From Paenibacillus sp. V4I7 (GTDB taxonomy: Bacteria > Bacillota > Bacilli > Paenibacillales > NBRC-103111), in contig NZ_JAUSZD010000002.1 in assembly GCF_030817275.1 (NCBI RefSeq), positions 6,921,001-6,985,000 on the forward strand: a stretch of DNA of 64,000 nt. Reading direction: 5' to 3'. Of the stretch, positions 53,041-62,429 are shown one piece after another. The first letter of the stretch is position 1. The number at the start of each line of letters is the position of its first letter. The translations under genes and the position numbers were made by a program. The notes under the pieces are model-generated. The model was not told where the DNA came from. It saw only the letters and a list, made by a program, of their open reading frames with translations, and ran no database searches.

Positions 53041-53992
53041 AGTCTGCTCCTTTATCTACATCTTGATCTTTCATTACTTTGTTATTCTCTTCAGCTTTCG
53101 TGGAAACAATCGTATCTGCATAGCGCACATTTGCGTATCCCTTTTTCCTTCTCACGATAATAACAATAACCATCCCAATCACGATCAGAAGCGCTAACAG
53201 CTGCGAGAATCTCACATTGCCACCATAGGTAAGTACGCCCGGTTCAAATACAACTGTCATTGGTGACCACAATGCATTCAAAAGCGACGCAAGCCACGTA
53301 GGCCCTGTGAAATCAAGACTATCTGTACGCACACCTTCGATAAAGAAACGACCAATGGAATACCAGATAAAATAACTGAAAAATAATTCTCCTGCCCGCA
53401 GGAAAGGTCTGCGACGAAGCCAGAGTAGAACTAGCAAGCCTAAGAAATTCCAGACCGATTCATACAGAAATGCCGGGTGATAAAACGTACCCTCAATGTT
53501 CATTTGATTCACGATAAAATTAGGTAGGTGTAAAGAGTCACGTAAGAATGACTCCGTAACAGGGCCTCCGTGGGCTTCCTGATTCATGAAGTTACCCCAA
53601 CGTCCTATCGCTTGTCCCACAATTAAACCTGGTGCACAAATATCCGCGATTCTCAAGAACGAGTACCCTTTGGCCCTTACGTAGAAAAAAGTACCGATAA
53701 TAGCACCAATAAGCGCTCCATAAATGGCAATACCGCCGTGCCATATCATAAAAATTTCAGCTAAATTGTCCTTATAATCGTCCCACTGAAAGGCTACATA
53801 ATACAGTCTAGCGCCAACAATGGCTGATGGTACCCCAATTAACAATAAATCCATGAAAAAGTCAGGAATGATTCGGAATCGCTTCCCTTCTCGGATTGCC
53901 AGTAACAAACCTATTAATGCGGCTGTACCTAAAATAATGCCATACCACCGGACGTCTATCGGTCCTAAGGAAAACGCAACACTTTCGAGCAT
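53018..53992 (-). CDS. lgt: prolipoprotein diacylglyceryl transferase
   Basis: Lgt adds diacylglycerol to the lipobox Cys of lipoproteins in the membrane. The 324-residue protein has seven or so membrane helices, RWYGIILG near 15, GARLYYV, WHGGIAIYGALIGA, the signature GRWGNFMNQEAHGGP near 131-145 and the C-terminal RFFIEGVRTDS. A charged tail of about 40 residues follows. Confidence 0.95.
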   Translation of the reverse strand: MLESVAFSLGPIDVRWYGIILGTAALIGLLLAIREGKRFRIIPDFFMDLLLIGVPSAIVGARLYYVAFQWDDYKDNLAEIFMIWHGGIAIYGALIGAIIGTFFYVRAKGYSFLRIADICAPGLIVGQAIGRWGNFMNQEAHGGPVTESFLRDSLHLPNFIVNQMNIEGTFYHPAFLYESVWNFLGLLVLLWLRRRPFLRAGELFFSYFIWYSIGRFFIEGVRTDSLDFTGPTWLASLLNALWSPMTVVFEPGVLTYGGNVRFSQLLALLIVIGMVIVIIVRRKKGYANVRYADTIVSTKAEENNKVMKDQDVDKGADYDSNRTV

Positions 53993-54033
53993 AGTTTCAC
54001 TCCTTCATTATCATTACATTAGATGCTACTTAA

Positions 54034-54975
54034 TCAATCGAAATCCTCAAAATCTTCATTCAGCGACTCTGTCAGTTTATTCGTAAACTGAAGTGCCGCG
54101 TTATATCCCATTCGTTTTAAACGATAGTTCATCGCGGCCACTTCCACGATAACCGCTAAGTTTCGTCCTGGTCGAACAGGAATCGTGACTAGCGGCAGAT
54201 CCGTATCAATGATGCGTGTTAATTCCTCATCAAGACCCAATCGGTCATACTGCTTATCCTGCTGCCAATTTTCTAATTTAACAACAACCGAAATTTTCTT
54301 CACGTTACGGATGGCGCCAGCTCCGAATAAAGTCATCACATTAATGATACCCACACCGCGAATTTCAAGCAAATGGCGAATAAGCTCAGGAGCATTTCCT
54401 GTCAGCACTTTATCGCCATTTTGACGAATTTCTACTGCATCATCAGCAATAAGCCGATGGCCTCTTTTTACAAGCTCAAGCGCTGTTTCACTTTTCCCGA
54501 TGCCGCTGCTCCCTGTAATGAGCATACCAATACCGTATACATCTACAAGTACGCCATGGATCGTTGTACTTGGAGCTAATTTATTTTCTAGAAACCCAGT
54601 TAACCGACTTGCGAAGATCGTCGTAGACATTTGGCTGCGAAGGACCGGGAGATCACGCTTTGTCGCTTCTTCCAGAAGTTCAATTGGAACATCAAGTCCT
54701 CTTGTTACGATAATACAAGGTGTTTCCTCCGGTGAACATAGCTGTTCTACCCGATTCCTTCTAACGCCTGTTGTCAACATCTCCATGAACGTGACTTCCG
54801 TCTTCCCTAACATTTGGATACGTTCTCGTGGATGGTAATTGAAGTATCCCGCCATCTCAAGACCCGGACGGTACAGATCACCGGTTGTTATTGGACGTTT
54901 CAGTCCAGATTCACCTGCAAGAACCTCCATATGGAGTACCTCTACCAATTCGGAAACCTTCACTTTTTTGGCCAT
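54034..54975 (-). CDS. hprK: HPr kinase/phosphorylase
   Basis: HprK phosphorylates HPr and Crh on Ser46 and removes the phosphate, setting catabolite repression. The 313-residue protein has an N-terminal domain (1-130), Walker A GSSGIGKSETALELVKRGHRLIADDAVEI at about 154-182, and the signature motif HLLEIRGVGIINVMTLFGAGA near 200-220. The HPr-family target is also encoded in this window. Confidence 0.96.
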   Translation of the reverse strand: MAKKVKVSELVEVLHMEVLAGESGLKRPITTGDLYRPGLEMAGYFNYHPRERIQMLGKTEVTFMEMLTTGVRRNRVEQLCSPEETPCIIVTRGLDVPIELLEEATKRDLPVLRSQMSTTIFASRLTGFLENKLAPSTTIHGVLVDVYGIGMLITGSSGIGKSETALELVKRGHRLIADDAVEIRQNGDKVLTGNAPELIRHLLEIRGVGIINVMTLFGAGAIRNVKKISVVVKLENWQQDKQYDRLGLDEELTRIIDTDLPLVTIPVRPGRNLAVIVEVAAMNYRLKRMGYNAALQFTNKLTESLNEDFEDFD

Positions 54976-55107
54976 CGTCCTGTCTCCTCCGAGTTTTGCC
55001 TGCGCAAAACGTGCTTCTCTGCATATTTGCTATTATTCCAATAGTTTCATGGTAAAGGAATAGCTAGTTGAAATCAACTAAAGTGTTCGTTAATCACCAT
55101 CATATAC

Positions 55108-55133
55108 AAAAAAGCCAGCCGATAACGGCTGGC
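55108..55133 (-). terminator. terminator after the MsmK-type gene
   Basis: GCCAGCCG-TTAT-CGGCTGGC on the minus strand, followed by six T; the plus-strand reading is weaker. Confidence 0.9.
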
Positions 55134-55147
55134 CTTTCTGTTAAAGC

Positions 55148-56278
55148 TTATAGGTTAGGGTTAACCAAGATGGACAATGTTGTATCTTTATCGAAGAAAT
55201 GAACTTTGTTCATATCAAGTGCTAATTTAACGTTTGTGCCTTCTTTGATTCCTGAACGACCGTCAACACGCGCGATAACTGTGTTAGCGCCGATACCTTG
55301 CAGGTACAAGTACATTTCATGACCCAAGTTCTCTGTCAATTCAACGTTAACGTTGAATACTGTTTTCGGGGATGCTTCCAAGAATACTGGCTCTTCGTGG
55401 ATATCTTCTGGACGAACACCCAAAATAACTTCTTTACCAACGAAACCTTTGTCTTTCAGTACTTGTGCTTTACCAGCTGGAACTTCAACATTCACAGTAC
55501 CTGCTTTGAAGAAAATACCGCTGCCTTCTTGCGTCAATGTACCTGTCATGAAGTTCATGGATGGGGATCCGATGAAGCCCGCAACGAAAATGTTCACTGG
55601 GAAGTTGTAGATTTCTTCAGGTGTAGCTGCTTGTTGAATGATACCTTTATCCATAACAACAATGCGATCGCCCATTGTCATTGCTTCGATTTGGTCATGC
55701 GTTACGTAGATCGTTGTAACACCAAGACGTTTTGTTAATTTTGTGATTTCCGCACGCATTTGTACACGAAGTTTCGCATCCAAGTTGGAAAGCGGCTCAT
55801 CCATTAAGAATACTTGTGGCTCACGAACAATCGCACGACCCAAGGCAACACGTTGACGTTGACCACCGGAAAGAGCTTTTGGTTTGCGATCAAGCAAATG
55901 AACGATATCCAAGATTTTCGCTGCTTCACGAACGCGAGCATCGATATCTGCTTTTTTGAATTTACGAAGTTTCAAGCCGAATGCCATGTTTTGATATACA
56001 GTCATATGTGGGTAAAGAGCGTAAGATTGGAAAACCATCGCGATATCGCGGTCTTTTGGAGCTACGTCATTTACAAGGCGGTCGCCGATGTAAAGTTCAC
56101 CTTCAGTAATTTCCTCTAATCCTGCGATCATACGAAGAGTTGTGGATTTTCCGCAACCGGATGCTCCAACCAATACAACGAACTCTTTATCTTCAACTTC
56201 AAGATGGAAATCTTTAACTGTGGATTCTTCTGCACCAGAATATCTCTTAACGATATGATTTAAACGTACGCCTGCCAT
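55148..56278 (-). CDS. sugar ABC transporter ATPase (UgpC/MsmK/MalK type)
   Basis: The ATPase drives several carbohydrate ABC importers. The 376-residue protein has Walker A GASGCGKSTTLRMIAG near 38, the Q-loop VFQSYALYPHM, the signature LSGGQRQRVALGRAIVREP near 135, Walker B VFLMDEPLSNLDAKL, and a C-terminal TOBE/OB domain of about 130 residues with GVRPEDI. No permease or binding protein lies near it, which fits a shared ATPase like MsmX/MsmK. Confidence 0.9.
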   Translation of the reverse strand: MAGVRLNHIVKRYSGAEESTVKDFHLEVEDKEFVVLVGASGCGKSTTLRMIAGLEEITEGELYIGDRLVNDVAPKDRDIAMVFQSYALYPHMTVYQNMAFGLKLRKFKKADIDARVREAAKILDIVHLLDRKPKALSGGQRQRVALGRAIVREPQVFLMDEPLSNLDAKLRVQMRAEITKLTKRLGVTTIYVTHDQIEAMTMGDRIVVMDKGIIQQAATPEEIYNFPVNIFVAGFIGSPSMNFMTGTLTQEGSGIFFKAGTVNVEVPAGKAQVLKDKGFVGKEVILGVRPEDIHEEPVFLEASPKTVFNVNVELTENLGHEMYLYLQGIGANTVIARVDGRSGIKEGTNVKLALDMNKVHFFDKDTTLSILVNPNL

Positions 56279-56389
56279 GGTTTCATTCCCCCTACGATTT
56301 ATCGATCATATGCTTGCTGATCAACTTTTCAATATACTCATCTTACCTTACGAAGACCGGACTGACTATGCACAATCCCTACAAAAAAA

Positions 56390-57505
56390 TCACTTTCTTT
56401 TCGTTACTTTGTACAATAGTAATGCAAGTCTCACTAATACCGCATGATTGAACGTTCTCACATCGAGTCCGGTCTCATTTTTAAACTTGTCCAAACGATA
56501 TAGCAAGGTATTTCGATGTATATATAACTTCTTCGCTGTTTCACTAACGTTGCAGTCTAGTGTGAAGAAATGTTCCAGCGTGATTACGGTCTCTGCATCC
56601 AGTACATGGTCTATGCCGCGAAGTACCTGCTCTAGGAATTCTGCCTTTTCCTCTTCATCAATCAAGTGCAGCAGCTTCTCCAAACGAAGCTCCCAACGAA
56701 GATGAATAAAGCTGCCTACATGAAAGGAACGCCCTAACATGATCGTCTCCCTCAGCTTGAGAATCGTGGCAAACAGCGATTTCGAAGGCTTTACTGGATA
56801 ATCAATGGCTAGGTGGCATTCGCCAACCCACTCATTAGCGAGCATTTCATACAGCCCTGAGCCGAGAGCGTCGAGTATCTGCTCTACGCTTTCTTCCTCA
56901 TCCCCTTCTCGCTCTTCGCTACCACTAGTTAGTAGACCTTCGGGTGCTAGGATCAGCCACTCTTTTTCTAGTAAAGGAATCAGGATAATCTCCGATTCAA
57001 AGAAGGACTCCAACAGTTTCTTCAGTTCCGCATAGGAAACGCGCTGATTCTGAGAATAGTCCCCATATAACAACAGCGGAATTTTCGTTGAATACAGAGA
57101 GGATTGTGAAGCAAGCGCATCTGGCAGCTCAGCATGGGTTGAACCGCGTTCCATCTGTTGCAGCAGCCAATCTCTTAATTGGTGCGCCTTTCTTTCATCT
57201 TCAGATAAAAAGACTCCCCACTGCTTTTTTTCTTGTGTCATCTTAGACTCTACCGTTAACTCGACAAGCTTGCGCTCTGAAGATGTTAGTTTGGCTTCTG
57301 AAACCTGCAGAATGCGAATATCTTTGTGTTCTTTGGATAAATAAAAAAGTACATCCTGACCACGCACAACACTTCGACTAAAGCTCTCAAGATTCTCTGC
57401 CTGCTCTTCCGCCAAATGCTCCCAATCTGCCTCGGGTATCAAGTTAATCTGCATAGGCGACTGTAAAACCGCTTCCAAACGCTCTTTTACACGCTCCCAA
57501 TCCAT
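56390..57505 (-). CDS. PucR/CdaR-type transcriptional regulator
   Basis: The 371-residue protein has the PucR-type C-terminal helix-turn-helix, TLEHFFTLDCNVSETAKKLYIHRNTLLYRLDKFKNETGLDVRTFNHAVLVRLAL, at about 310-362. The N-terminal 290 residues have no clear sensor domain. The gene lies upstream of the MsmK-type ATPase in the same direction, so control of it is possible but not shown. Confidence 0.8.
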   Translation of the reverse strand: MDWERVKERLEAVLQSPMQINLIPEADWEHLAEEQAENLESFSRSVVRGQDVLFYLSKEHKDIRILQVSEAKLTSSERKLVELTVESKMTQEKKQWGVFLSEDERKAHQLRDWLLQQMERGSTHAELPDALASQSSLYSTKIPLLLYGDYSQNQRVSYAELKKLLESFFESEIILIPLLEKEWLILAPEGLLTSGSEEREGDEEESVEQILDALGSGLYEMLANEWVGECHLAIDYPVKPSKSLFATILKLRETIMLGRSFHVGSFIHLRWELRLEKLLHLIDEEEKAEFLEQVLRGIDHVLDAETVITLEHFFTLDCNVSETAKKLYIHRNTLLYRLDKFKNETGLDVRTFNHAVLVRLALLLYKVTKRK

Positions 57506-57595
57506 CTGCCTCTCTCCTTACTCCTATATATCTTCTATATCTATCTTCATCTATCTTCTTAATTGTAACATATGTCCCCCCACTCATGTGAATAT

Positions 57596-57632
57596 GAAAG
57601 ACCCCTCCTGCAGCTGCTGCAAAAGGGATCTG
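57596..57632 (-). terminator. weak terminator after the NlpC/P60 gene
   Basis: GATCCCTT and AGGGGTC pair imperfectly around CAGCAGCTG on the minus strand, followed by TTTC. Confidence 0.4.
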
Positions 57633-57646
57633 TTTCGTTAGGTGAT

Positions 57647-58498
57647 TTAGTTTAACACTCGACGAGCCGTTACATAATGATCCGCCCACCATTCTTTATT
57701 GATGGAAGTGAATTTCACGCCACCTTCACCATACGTATGGATCATATTTCCGTTACCCACATAGATACCAACATGTCCGATATTTTTGCCGGAATCCACA
57801 GTTGTGAAGAAAACTAGATCTCCGGTCTGCAAATTACTTTTGCTAACAAATGTACCTTCCTTCGCTTGATCACGGGAAACACGCGGCAGTATAATGCCAT
57901 ATTCAGCAAAAACCGTTTTTGTAAAGGAAGAGCAATCCATCGTTTTAGTTTGTCCATATTTTGCCCCAAAGACGTATGGTGTACCTAAGTATTTCTGAGC
58001 CGTTAAAATAAGTTCAGCTTTCAAACGATCCTTGGCGGATAGAATGCTCCGGCCACTTATGAAATCCTTCTTAACATCATTTACATTGCGAGTGACGACT
58101 TCGTCTTTGCTCTGAGATGCCATGACCATTTTGCCTTGACCGACATAAATCCCAGCATACGATGGCTTCCCACCACTACCAAAGAACAAGACGTCACCAG
58201 GCTCTGCTTTTGCTATGTTCGTAATCTTCGTTTTATTCATCTTAAACTGCTCATCCAGTGATCTAGGAACCGAGTAGTTGAGAGTTTGAAAGACGTAATA
58301 GATCAGGCCTGAAGAATCAAAACCTGCCGAAGGCGATTCATTACTTTTGGAATAATCAACACCCGTCATTTTCTTTGCCAGGGAAACCGCGTCCATATCA
58401 TCATTAGCCGCGTAAGCAGAAACTGCTGTAACAGCAGATAATGCAATGGTTATCGCCGCTGTAAGCCCCAAAGTACGGTGTGCAAGACTCTTTATCAT
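57647..58498 (-). CDS. exported tandem NlpC/P60 peptidoglycan hydrolase
   Basis: The 283-residue protein has a signal peptide (about 1-30) and two NlpC/P60 domains. The second (about 160-283) has the catalytic Cys189 in MDCSSFTKTVF and His243 in GHVGIYVG, with a further polar residue in MIHTYGEGGV. The first (about 36-150) keeps the fold but reads FDSSGL with Ser62 in place of Cys and SYAGIYVG with Ala115 in place of His, so it is inactive and may bind wall. Such enzymes cut gamma-D-Glu bonds in peptidoglycan. The ATG at 58498 has GGAGG 8 bases upstream. Confidence 0.88.
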   Translation of the reverse strand: MIKSLAHRTLGLTAAITIALSAVTAVSAYAANDDMDAVSLAKKMTGVDYSKSNESPSAGFDSSGLIYYVFQTLNYSVPRSLDEQFKMNKTKITNIAKAEPGDVLFFGSGGKPSYAGIYVGQGKMVMASQSKDEVVTRNVNDVKKDFISGRSILSAKDRLKAELILTAQKYLGTPYVFGAKYGQTKTMDCSSFTKTVFAEYGIILPRVSRDQAKEGTFVSKSNLQTGDLVFFTTVDSGKNIGHVGIYVGNGNMIHTYGEGGVKFTSINKEWWADHYVTARRVLN

Positions 58499-58763
58499 AA
58501 ATATTTCCTCCAGCATCATGTTATTTGTAGAAATGGGAAAGTTCTCACTTCCTTGTACAAGGTTACCATGGTAATGAAAAGTCTTTCATTCCTAAATTAT
58601 TTCCTTTCAGGCATACCATTGGTAAGTTTGCCAAATATATCATTGGTTTAATTTAGATCATGAGGAGCTTGGCAAATTTGGTTAATTAAAACAAACTCAT
58701 AATCTTTGTTAATTTGGAAATAATTGTACTGGGGTGATTTCATCCTATAGGAGGTTCAGACAA
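58499..58763. promoter_or_regulatory. divergent control region with paired palindromes
   Basis: This gap between the divergent NlpC/P60 and dehydrogenase operons contains TTACCATGGTAA at 58563-58574 and TACCA-T-TGGTA at 58614-58624, two related palindromes 51 bases apart. A second inverted pair, TTTGCCAA at 58627 and TTGGCAAA at 58669, follows. They look like regulator sites; the regulator is unknown. Confidence 0.4.
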
Positions 58764-59156
58764 ATGGTTTGGAGTCAGTGGTCGTTAGATCGTGTCATCA
58801 TTTTCTTGGTAGGAGTAACCTATCTCTTCATATGGGTCCAGGTGACCTTATCGCATTATCGACAAAACTTTCATAACAAATTTATGTGGGGTCCGGTTAT
58901 CCTGGCTCTTGTTATTAGTTTCGTCTCCATCATCAGTACACTGCTAAATAGCAAAGGCTGGTATATAGTGACCCATATCTGCTTCTGGCTTGGTGTCATT
59001 CAAGGAATAATCGGCTTTATTTTTCACATCAAGGGTGTTCAGAAACGGATAGGCGGCTTAGCATTACGTAATTTTCTTACGGGGCCGCCAGTGATGATGC
59101 CTTTACTATTTTCAGTCATTAGCATTTTTGGTCTTACAGCTATTTATGGAGGTTGA
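58764..59156 (+). CDS. small membrane protein of the dehydrogenase operon
   Basis: The 130-residue protein has about four membrane helices and short basic loops, and no heme-binding or other motif that I recognise. It starts behind AGGAGG and lies 6 bases before the dehydrogenase gamma-like subunit gene. By position it may anchor the complex, an inference only. Confidence 0.6.
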   Translation: MVWSQWSLDRVIIFLVGVTYLFIWVQVTLSHYRQNFHNKFMWGPVILALVISFVSIISTLLNSKGWYIVTHICFWLGVIQGIIGFIFHIKGVQKRIGGLALRNFLTGPPVMMPLLFSVISIFGLTAIYGG

Positions 59157-59162
59157 CTTACC

Positions 59163-59759
59163 ATGAAGAATCATACCTATTATCCGACCTACAACGTCAT
59201 GGATGAACAAAAGGAATGGGATTCCCATACACGGTCTATTGTGACCTCCCGACTTCAGCGTGAACATTCGCACCGTTTTTTAACGCCAGTAGAAGCGGAA
59301 ACATTACGGGTTTGGTGCGCTTTGCTGATGGATGATCATCGAGGAGATATTATTCAAGCGATTCTTACTCATATTGATCAAACGTTAGCAGAAAATAAAG
59401 GGGAAGGACAGCGCAAGGTCAATGTCCCCCCTCTTCAAAAACTCTTGCGTCAGGGACTTAAAGCTATTGACGAGGCTGGATGGATAGCCGATAGCCGACC
59501 TTTCTTCCAATTAGACGAAGCTGCTCAAAAGCAAATCATGCGCCAAATCAGCGATGCTAGCTACCCTCTAACAGAAGCGTGGGAGGGCATTCCACAAAAA
59601 GCACTGTTTCATAAACTCCTTCAATTAAGTGTAGAGGCCTATTACTCACATCCTTTAGTTTGGTCGGAGATCGGTTTTGGCGGCCCTGCCTATCCTCGTG
59701 GATATGTGAGAGCAGACCCTGGCCAACTTGATCCTTGGGAGGCAGTGAGGAAGCCATGA
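59163..59759 (+). CDS. gluconate 2-dehydrogenase subunit 3-like protein
   Basis: The 198-residue protein fits the gluconate 2-dehydrogenase subunit 3 family: FLTPVEAETLRVWCALLMDD, a helical core, and the C-terminal HPLVWSEIGFGGPAYPRGY. This small subunit accompanies flavin-containing GMC dehydrogenases. Unlike several proteobacterial relatives I see no Tat signal. Its stop overlaps the start of the flavoprotein as ATGA. Confidence 0.8.
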   Translation: MKNHTYYPTYNVMDEQKEWDSHTRSIVTSRLQREHSHRFLTPVEAETLRVWCALLMDDHRGDIIQAILTHIDQTLAENKGEGQRKVNVPPLQKLLRQGLKAIDEAGWIADSRPFFQLDEAAQKQIMRQISDASYPLTEAWEGIPQKALFHKLLQLSVEAYYSHPLVWSEIGFGGPAYPRGYVRADPGQLDPWEAVRKP

Positions 59760-61318
59760 AGTGGAGACATGAACATGATGCTGTCGATATCGTAATTGTA
59801 GGTGCAGGTGCAGCAGGCGGTGTACTAGCCAAAGAGTTGAGTGAAGCCGGCCTTAGTGTTGTTGTACTCGATGCTGGCCCTTGGCGGGATCCTCAGAAGG
59901 ATTTCGCTAGTGACGAGCTGAGTATGCGGAGTTTAGCATGGGAGGATACTCGTATTGTTGATGGGACAGAACCATTTGGAATGGGGAGCCACCATTCGGG
60001 TAGGGGAATAGGCGGCGGGACGCAGAACTTTACCGGTGTTTTTTTGCGCTTCCATGAATCAGATTTCAAAACAAAGTCCATTGACGGCGTAGGTGAAGAT
60101 TGGCCCATTCACTACAAAGATCTTGAGCCCTACTATAGTAGAATCGAAAAAGAAATAGCTGTTTCCGGACCGAAACATTTCCCTTGGGGAAATTTCAATG
60201 GGCCTTACCCTTATCCAGAGCGCGACCCCCTAAGTCCTAATGCTTATTTATTTCAAAAGGGCTGCGAAGCACTTGGTATTCAATCCGCGGTTACACCGCT
60301 TGCTATTCTATCTGCTCCTTTTGAAGGTCGTCCTCCATGTACCAATCGTGGCTTCTGTATCGAAGGCTGTATGCCGAATGCCAAGTTTAGTACCTTGATC
60401 GTTCATATTCCTAAGGCCGTTCAAGCCGGGGCCGAAATTCTTCCTAATTGTATGGTTACACAAATTGAAGTCGATACACAGGGACATGTCAATGGTGTTC
60501 TCTTTGTTAACCAGGGAACCACCTACCGCCAACGTGCCAAAACGGTTATTTTATGCGCTCATGTTGTCGAGACACCTCGCCTGCTGCTTCACTCAGCTAC
60601 TCCTCAATTTCCTGACGGTCTAGCGAATTCCAGCGGCTGGGTAGGCCGTTCGATTATGACGCATAGCAGTAATGATGTCTACGCCAAATTTGAGCAAGAG
60701 GTTCGATTGTACAAAGGCACACCTGTGTTAGCCTCTACACAAGATTTCTATGAAACTGATCCGCACAGAGGCTTCGCACGTGGCTATACGATTCATTCTC
60801 ATGGCTCGAGACCTATAGATATGGCTCAAGGGATCAGCAAAGCGTCTCACGAGCCCGTCTGGGGGCCACAGCTTAGGCAAATCATGCTGGATTACAACTA
60901 TTATGGACGTTTAACCATGGTTGGTGAAGTGCTACCACAATGGGACAACCATATCTCCTTATCCGCTGAAAAAGATGAAAACGGAATGCCTCGTGCCTCC
61001 GTGACCTTCAATTATGGAGATAACGATCTTAAATTAATCGATCACGCAGTAGAGAATATGAAACTTATCCTCAAAGCAGCCGGAGGCGAGGTTGCCTACG
61101 TGGTATCTGATACACAGCATCTCATGGGCGGCTGCCGCATGGGGAATAATCCAGCTACCTCCGTCGTCAATTCTTACGGTCAAAGCCACGACATCCCGAA
61201 TTTGTTCATTTGCGATGCGAGTCTCTTCGTAACCTCCAGTGGAGGGAATCCCACCAACACGGTCATGGCGCTTGCAGCTAGAACTGCCGATTATATTATT
61301 GAACTTGCTAGCTCTTAA
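59756..61318 (+). CDS. GMC-family oxidoreductase (gluconate dehydrogenase-like flavoprotein)
   Basis: The 520-residue flavoprotein has the FAD-binding DIVIVGAGAAGGVLAKELSEAGLSVVVLDAG near 10-40, a GRGIGGGTQNFTG segment near 88, and the C-terminal GGCRMGNNPATSVVNSYGQSHDIPNLFICDAS and GGNPTNTVMALAART, typical of GMC dehydrogenases of sugar acids or polyols. Electrons would go to the membrane through its partners. The substrate cannot be told. ATG 59756 overlaps the previous stop; TTG 59735 is not needed. Confidence 0.85.
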   Translation: MKWRHEHDAVDIVIVGAGAAGGVLAKELSEAGLSVVVLDAGPWRDPQKDFASDELSMRSLAWEDTRIVDGTEPFGMGSHHSGRGIGGGTQNFTGVFLRFHESDFKTKSIDGVGEDWPIHYKDLEPYYSRIEKEIAVSGPKHFPWGNFNGPYPYPERDPLSPNAYLFQKGCEALGIQSAVTPLAILSAPFEGRPPCTNRGFCIEGCMPNAKFSTLIVHIPKAVQAGAEILPNCMVTQIEVDTQGHVNGVLFVNQGTTYRQRAKTVILCAHVVETPRLLLHSATPQFPDGLANSSGWVGRSIMTHSSNDVYAKFEQEVRLYKGTPVLASTQDFYETDPHRGFARGYTIHSHGSRPIDMAQGISKASHEPVWGPQLRQIMLDYNYYGRLTMVGEVLPQWDNHISLSAEKDENGMPRASVTFNYGDNDLKLIDHAVENMKLILKAAGGEVAYVVSDTQHLMGGCRMGNNPATSVVNSYGQSHDIPNLFICDASLFVTSSGGNPTNTVMALAARTADYIIELASS

Positions 61319-61411
61319 TTGGCAAGCTAGCTTCATGGTGAATTGCATTGCCTGTAGTTACTCATCTACAATGGAAGAGAGCTTTAGACAATGAAAGGAG
61401 AAGTGACCTCC

Positions 61412-61714
61412 ATGGCTATCGCAGAATTCACCATTATCCCTATAGGAACAGCTACCACCAGTCTTAGCGGTTATGTTGCAGATCTGCACAAAGAACTAGA
61501 GAAACATTCCGATATCGCTTTTGAAATGACACCTATGGGTACCATTCTAGAGGGTCCCATAGATCGATTGCTTGAAGTCATTCGAGCCGCCCACGAAGTC
61601 CCTTTTACGAATGGTGCAGAGCGAGTCTCGACATCTATCAAAATCGACGATCGCCGTGACAAACCGGCCTCTATGAAGCAAAAAATGAAGTCCGTTGCAG
61701 ACAAGTTGAAATAG
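61412..61714 (+). CDS. MTH1187-family thiamine-binding protein
   Basis: The 100-residue protein matches the YqgV/MTH1187 family of small ferredoxin-like-fold proteins that bind thiamine: AIAEFTIIPIGT at the start, GYVADLHKELE, EMTPMGTILEGP and RVSTSIKIDDR. I chose the ATG at 61412 because the first 7 codons of the longer frame hold the ribosome site. It ends in a terminator. Confidence 0.85.
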   Translation: MAIAEFTIIPIGTATTSLSGYVADLHKELEKHSDIAFEMTPMGTILEGPIDRLLEVIRAAHEVPFTNGAERVSTSIKIDDRRDKPASMKQKMKSVADKLK

Positions 61715-61745
61715 AAAAAAGCATCCTGCTTATGGATGCTTTTTC
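61714..61745 (+). terminator. terminator after the thiamine-binding gene
   Basis: AAAAGCATCC and GGATGCTTTT pair around TGCTTAT and are followed by T. The stem works on both strands and may also end the minus-strand tRNA transcript. Confidence 0.85.
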
Positions 61746-61829
61746 TTTATGTAAGGGGCGAACTCTGCCTTTTGGAGATTATATAAAACAAAAAAAGACC
61801 TCACGGCCTTCAACGTTTACTTATAAAAG

Positions 61830-61902
61830 TGAGTCATGTAGGATTCGAACCTACGACACCCTGATTAAAAGTCAGGTGCTCTACCAACTGAGCTAATGAC
61901 TC
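61830..61902 (-). tRNA. tRNA-Lys (TTT)
   Basis: Acceptor GAGTCAT pairs with ATGACTC. The anticodon loop ACTTTTAAT gives TTT and the T-loop GGTTCGAATCC. CCA is not encoded. It is the last of eight tRNA genes after the 23S gene. Confidence 0.96.
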
Positions 61903-61911
61903 AAGGTAAAA

Positions 61912-61993
61912 TGGAGGCTGATGGATTCGAACCACCGAACTCGAAGAGAGCAGATTTACAGTCTGCCGTGTTTAGCCACTTCACTAAGCCTCC
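61912..61993 (-). tRNA. tRNA-Tyr (GTA)
   Basis: Acceptor GGAGGCT pairs with AGCCTCC. Anticodon GTA lies in ACTGTAAAT, and a long variable arm typical of bacterial tRNA-Tyr is present. CCA is not encoded. Confidence 0.96.
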
Positions 61994-62039
61994 AGATGAG
62001 AGATAACCATGCTGCATTGTTGCAGCACAACCATCTCAA

Positions 62040-62112
<73 letters not shown>

Positions 62113-62158
62113 TTATGTAATTGTCTTTAGCTTGTCCTAATTTACTAAAAAAAATAAA

Positions 62159-62235
62159 TGGCGGAGCTGACGGGATTCGAACCCGCGGTCTCCTGCGTGA
62201 CAGGCAGGCATGTTAGGCCACTACACCACAGCTCC
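62159..62235 (-). tRNA. tRNA-Asp (GTC)
   Basis: Acceptor GGAGCTG pairs with CAGCTCC. Anticodon GTC lies in CTGTCAC, and the T-loop is GGTTCGAATCC. CCA is encoded. Confidence 0.96.
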
Positions 62236-62245
62236 AAACTATAAA

Positions 62246-62321
<76 letters not shown>

Positions 62322-62334
62322 ATAAAGATAAAAA

Positions 62335-62410
62335 TGGTGGAGGCTGACGGGATCGAACCGCCGACCCTCTGCTTGTAAGGCAGATGCTCTCCCAGCTGAG
62401 CTAAGCCTCC
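62335..62410 (-). tRNA. tRNA-Val (TAC)
   Basis: It begins GGAGGCTTAGCTCAG; anticodon TAC lies in CTTACAA, and the T-loop is GGTTCGATCCC. CCA is encoded. Confidence 0.96.
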
Positions 62411-62429
62411 GACTGGATTGGTTTTATGA

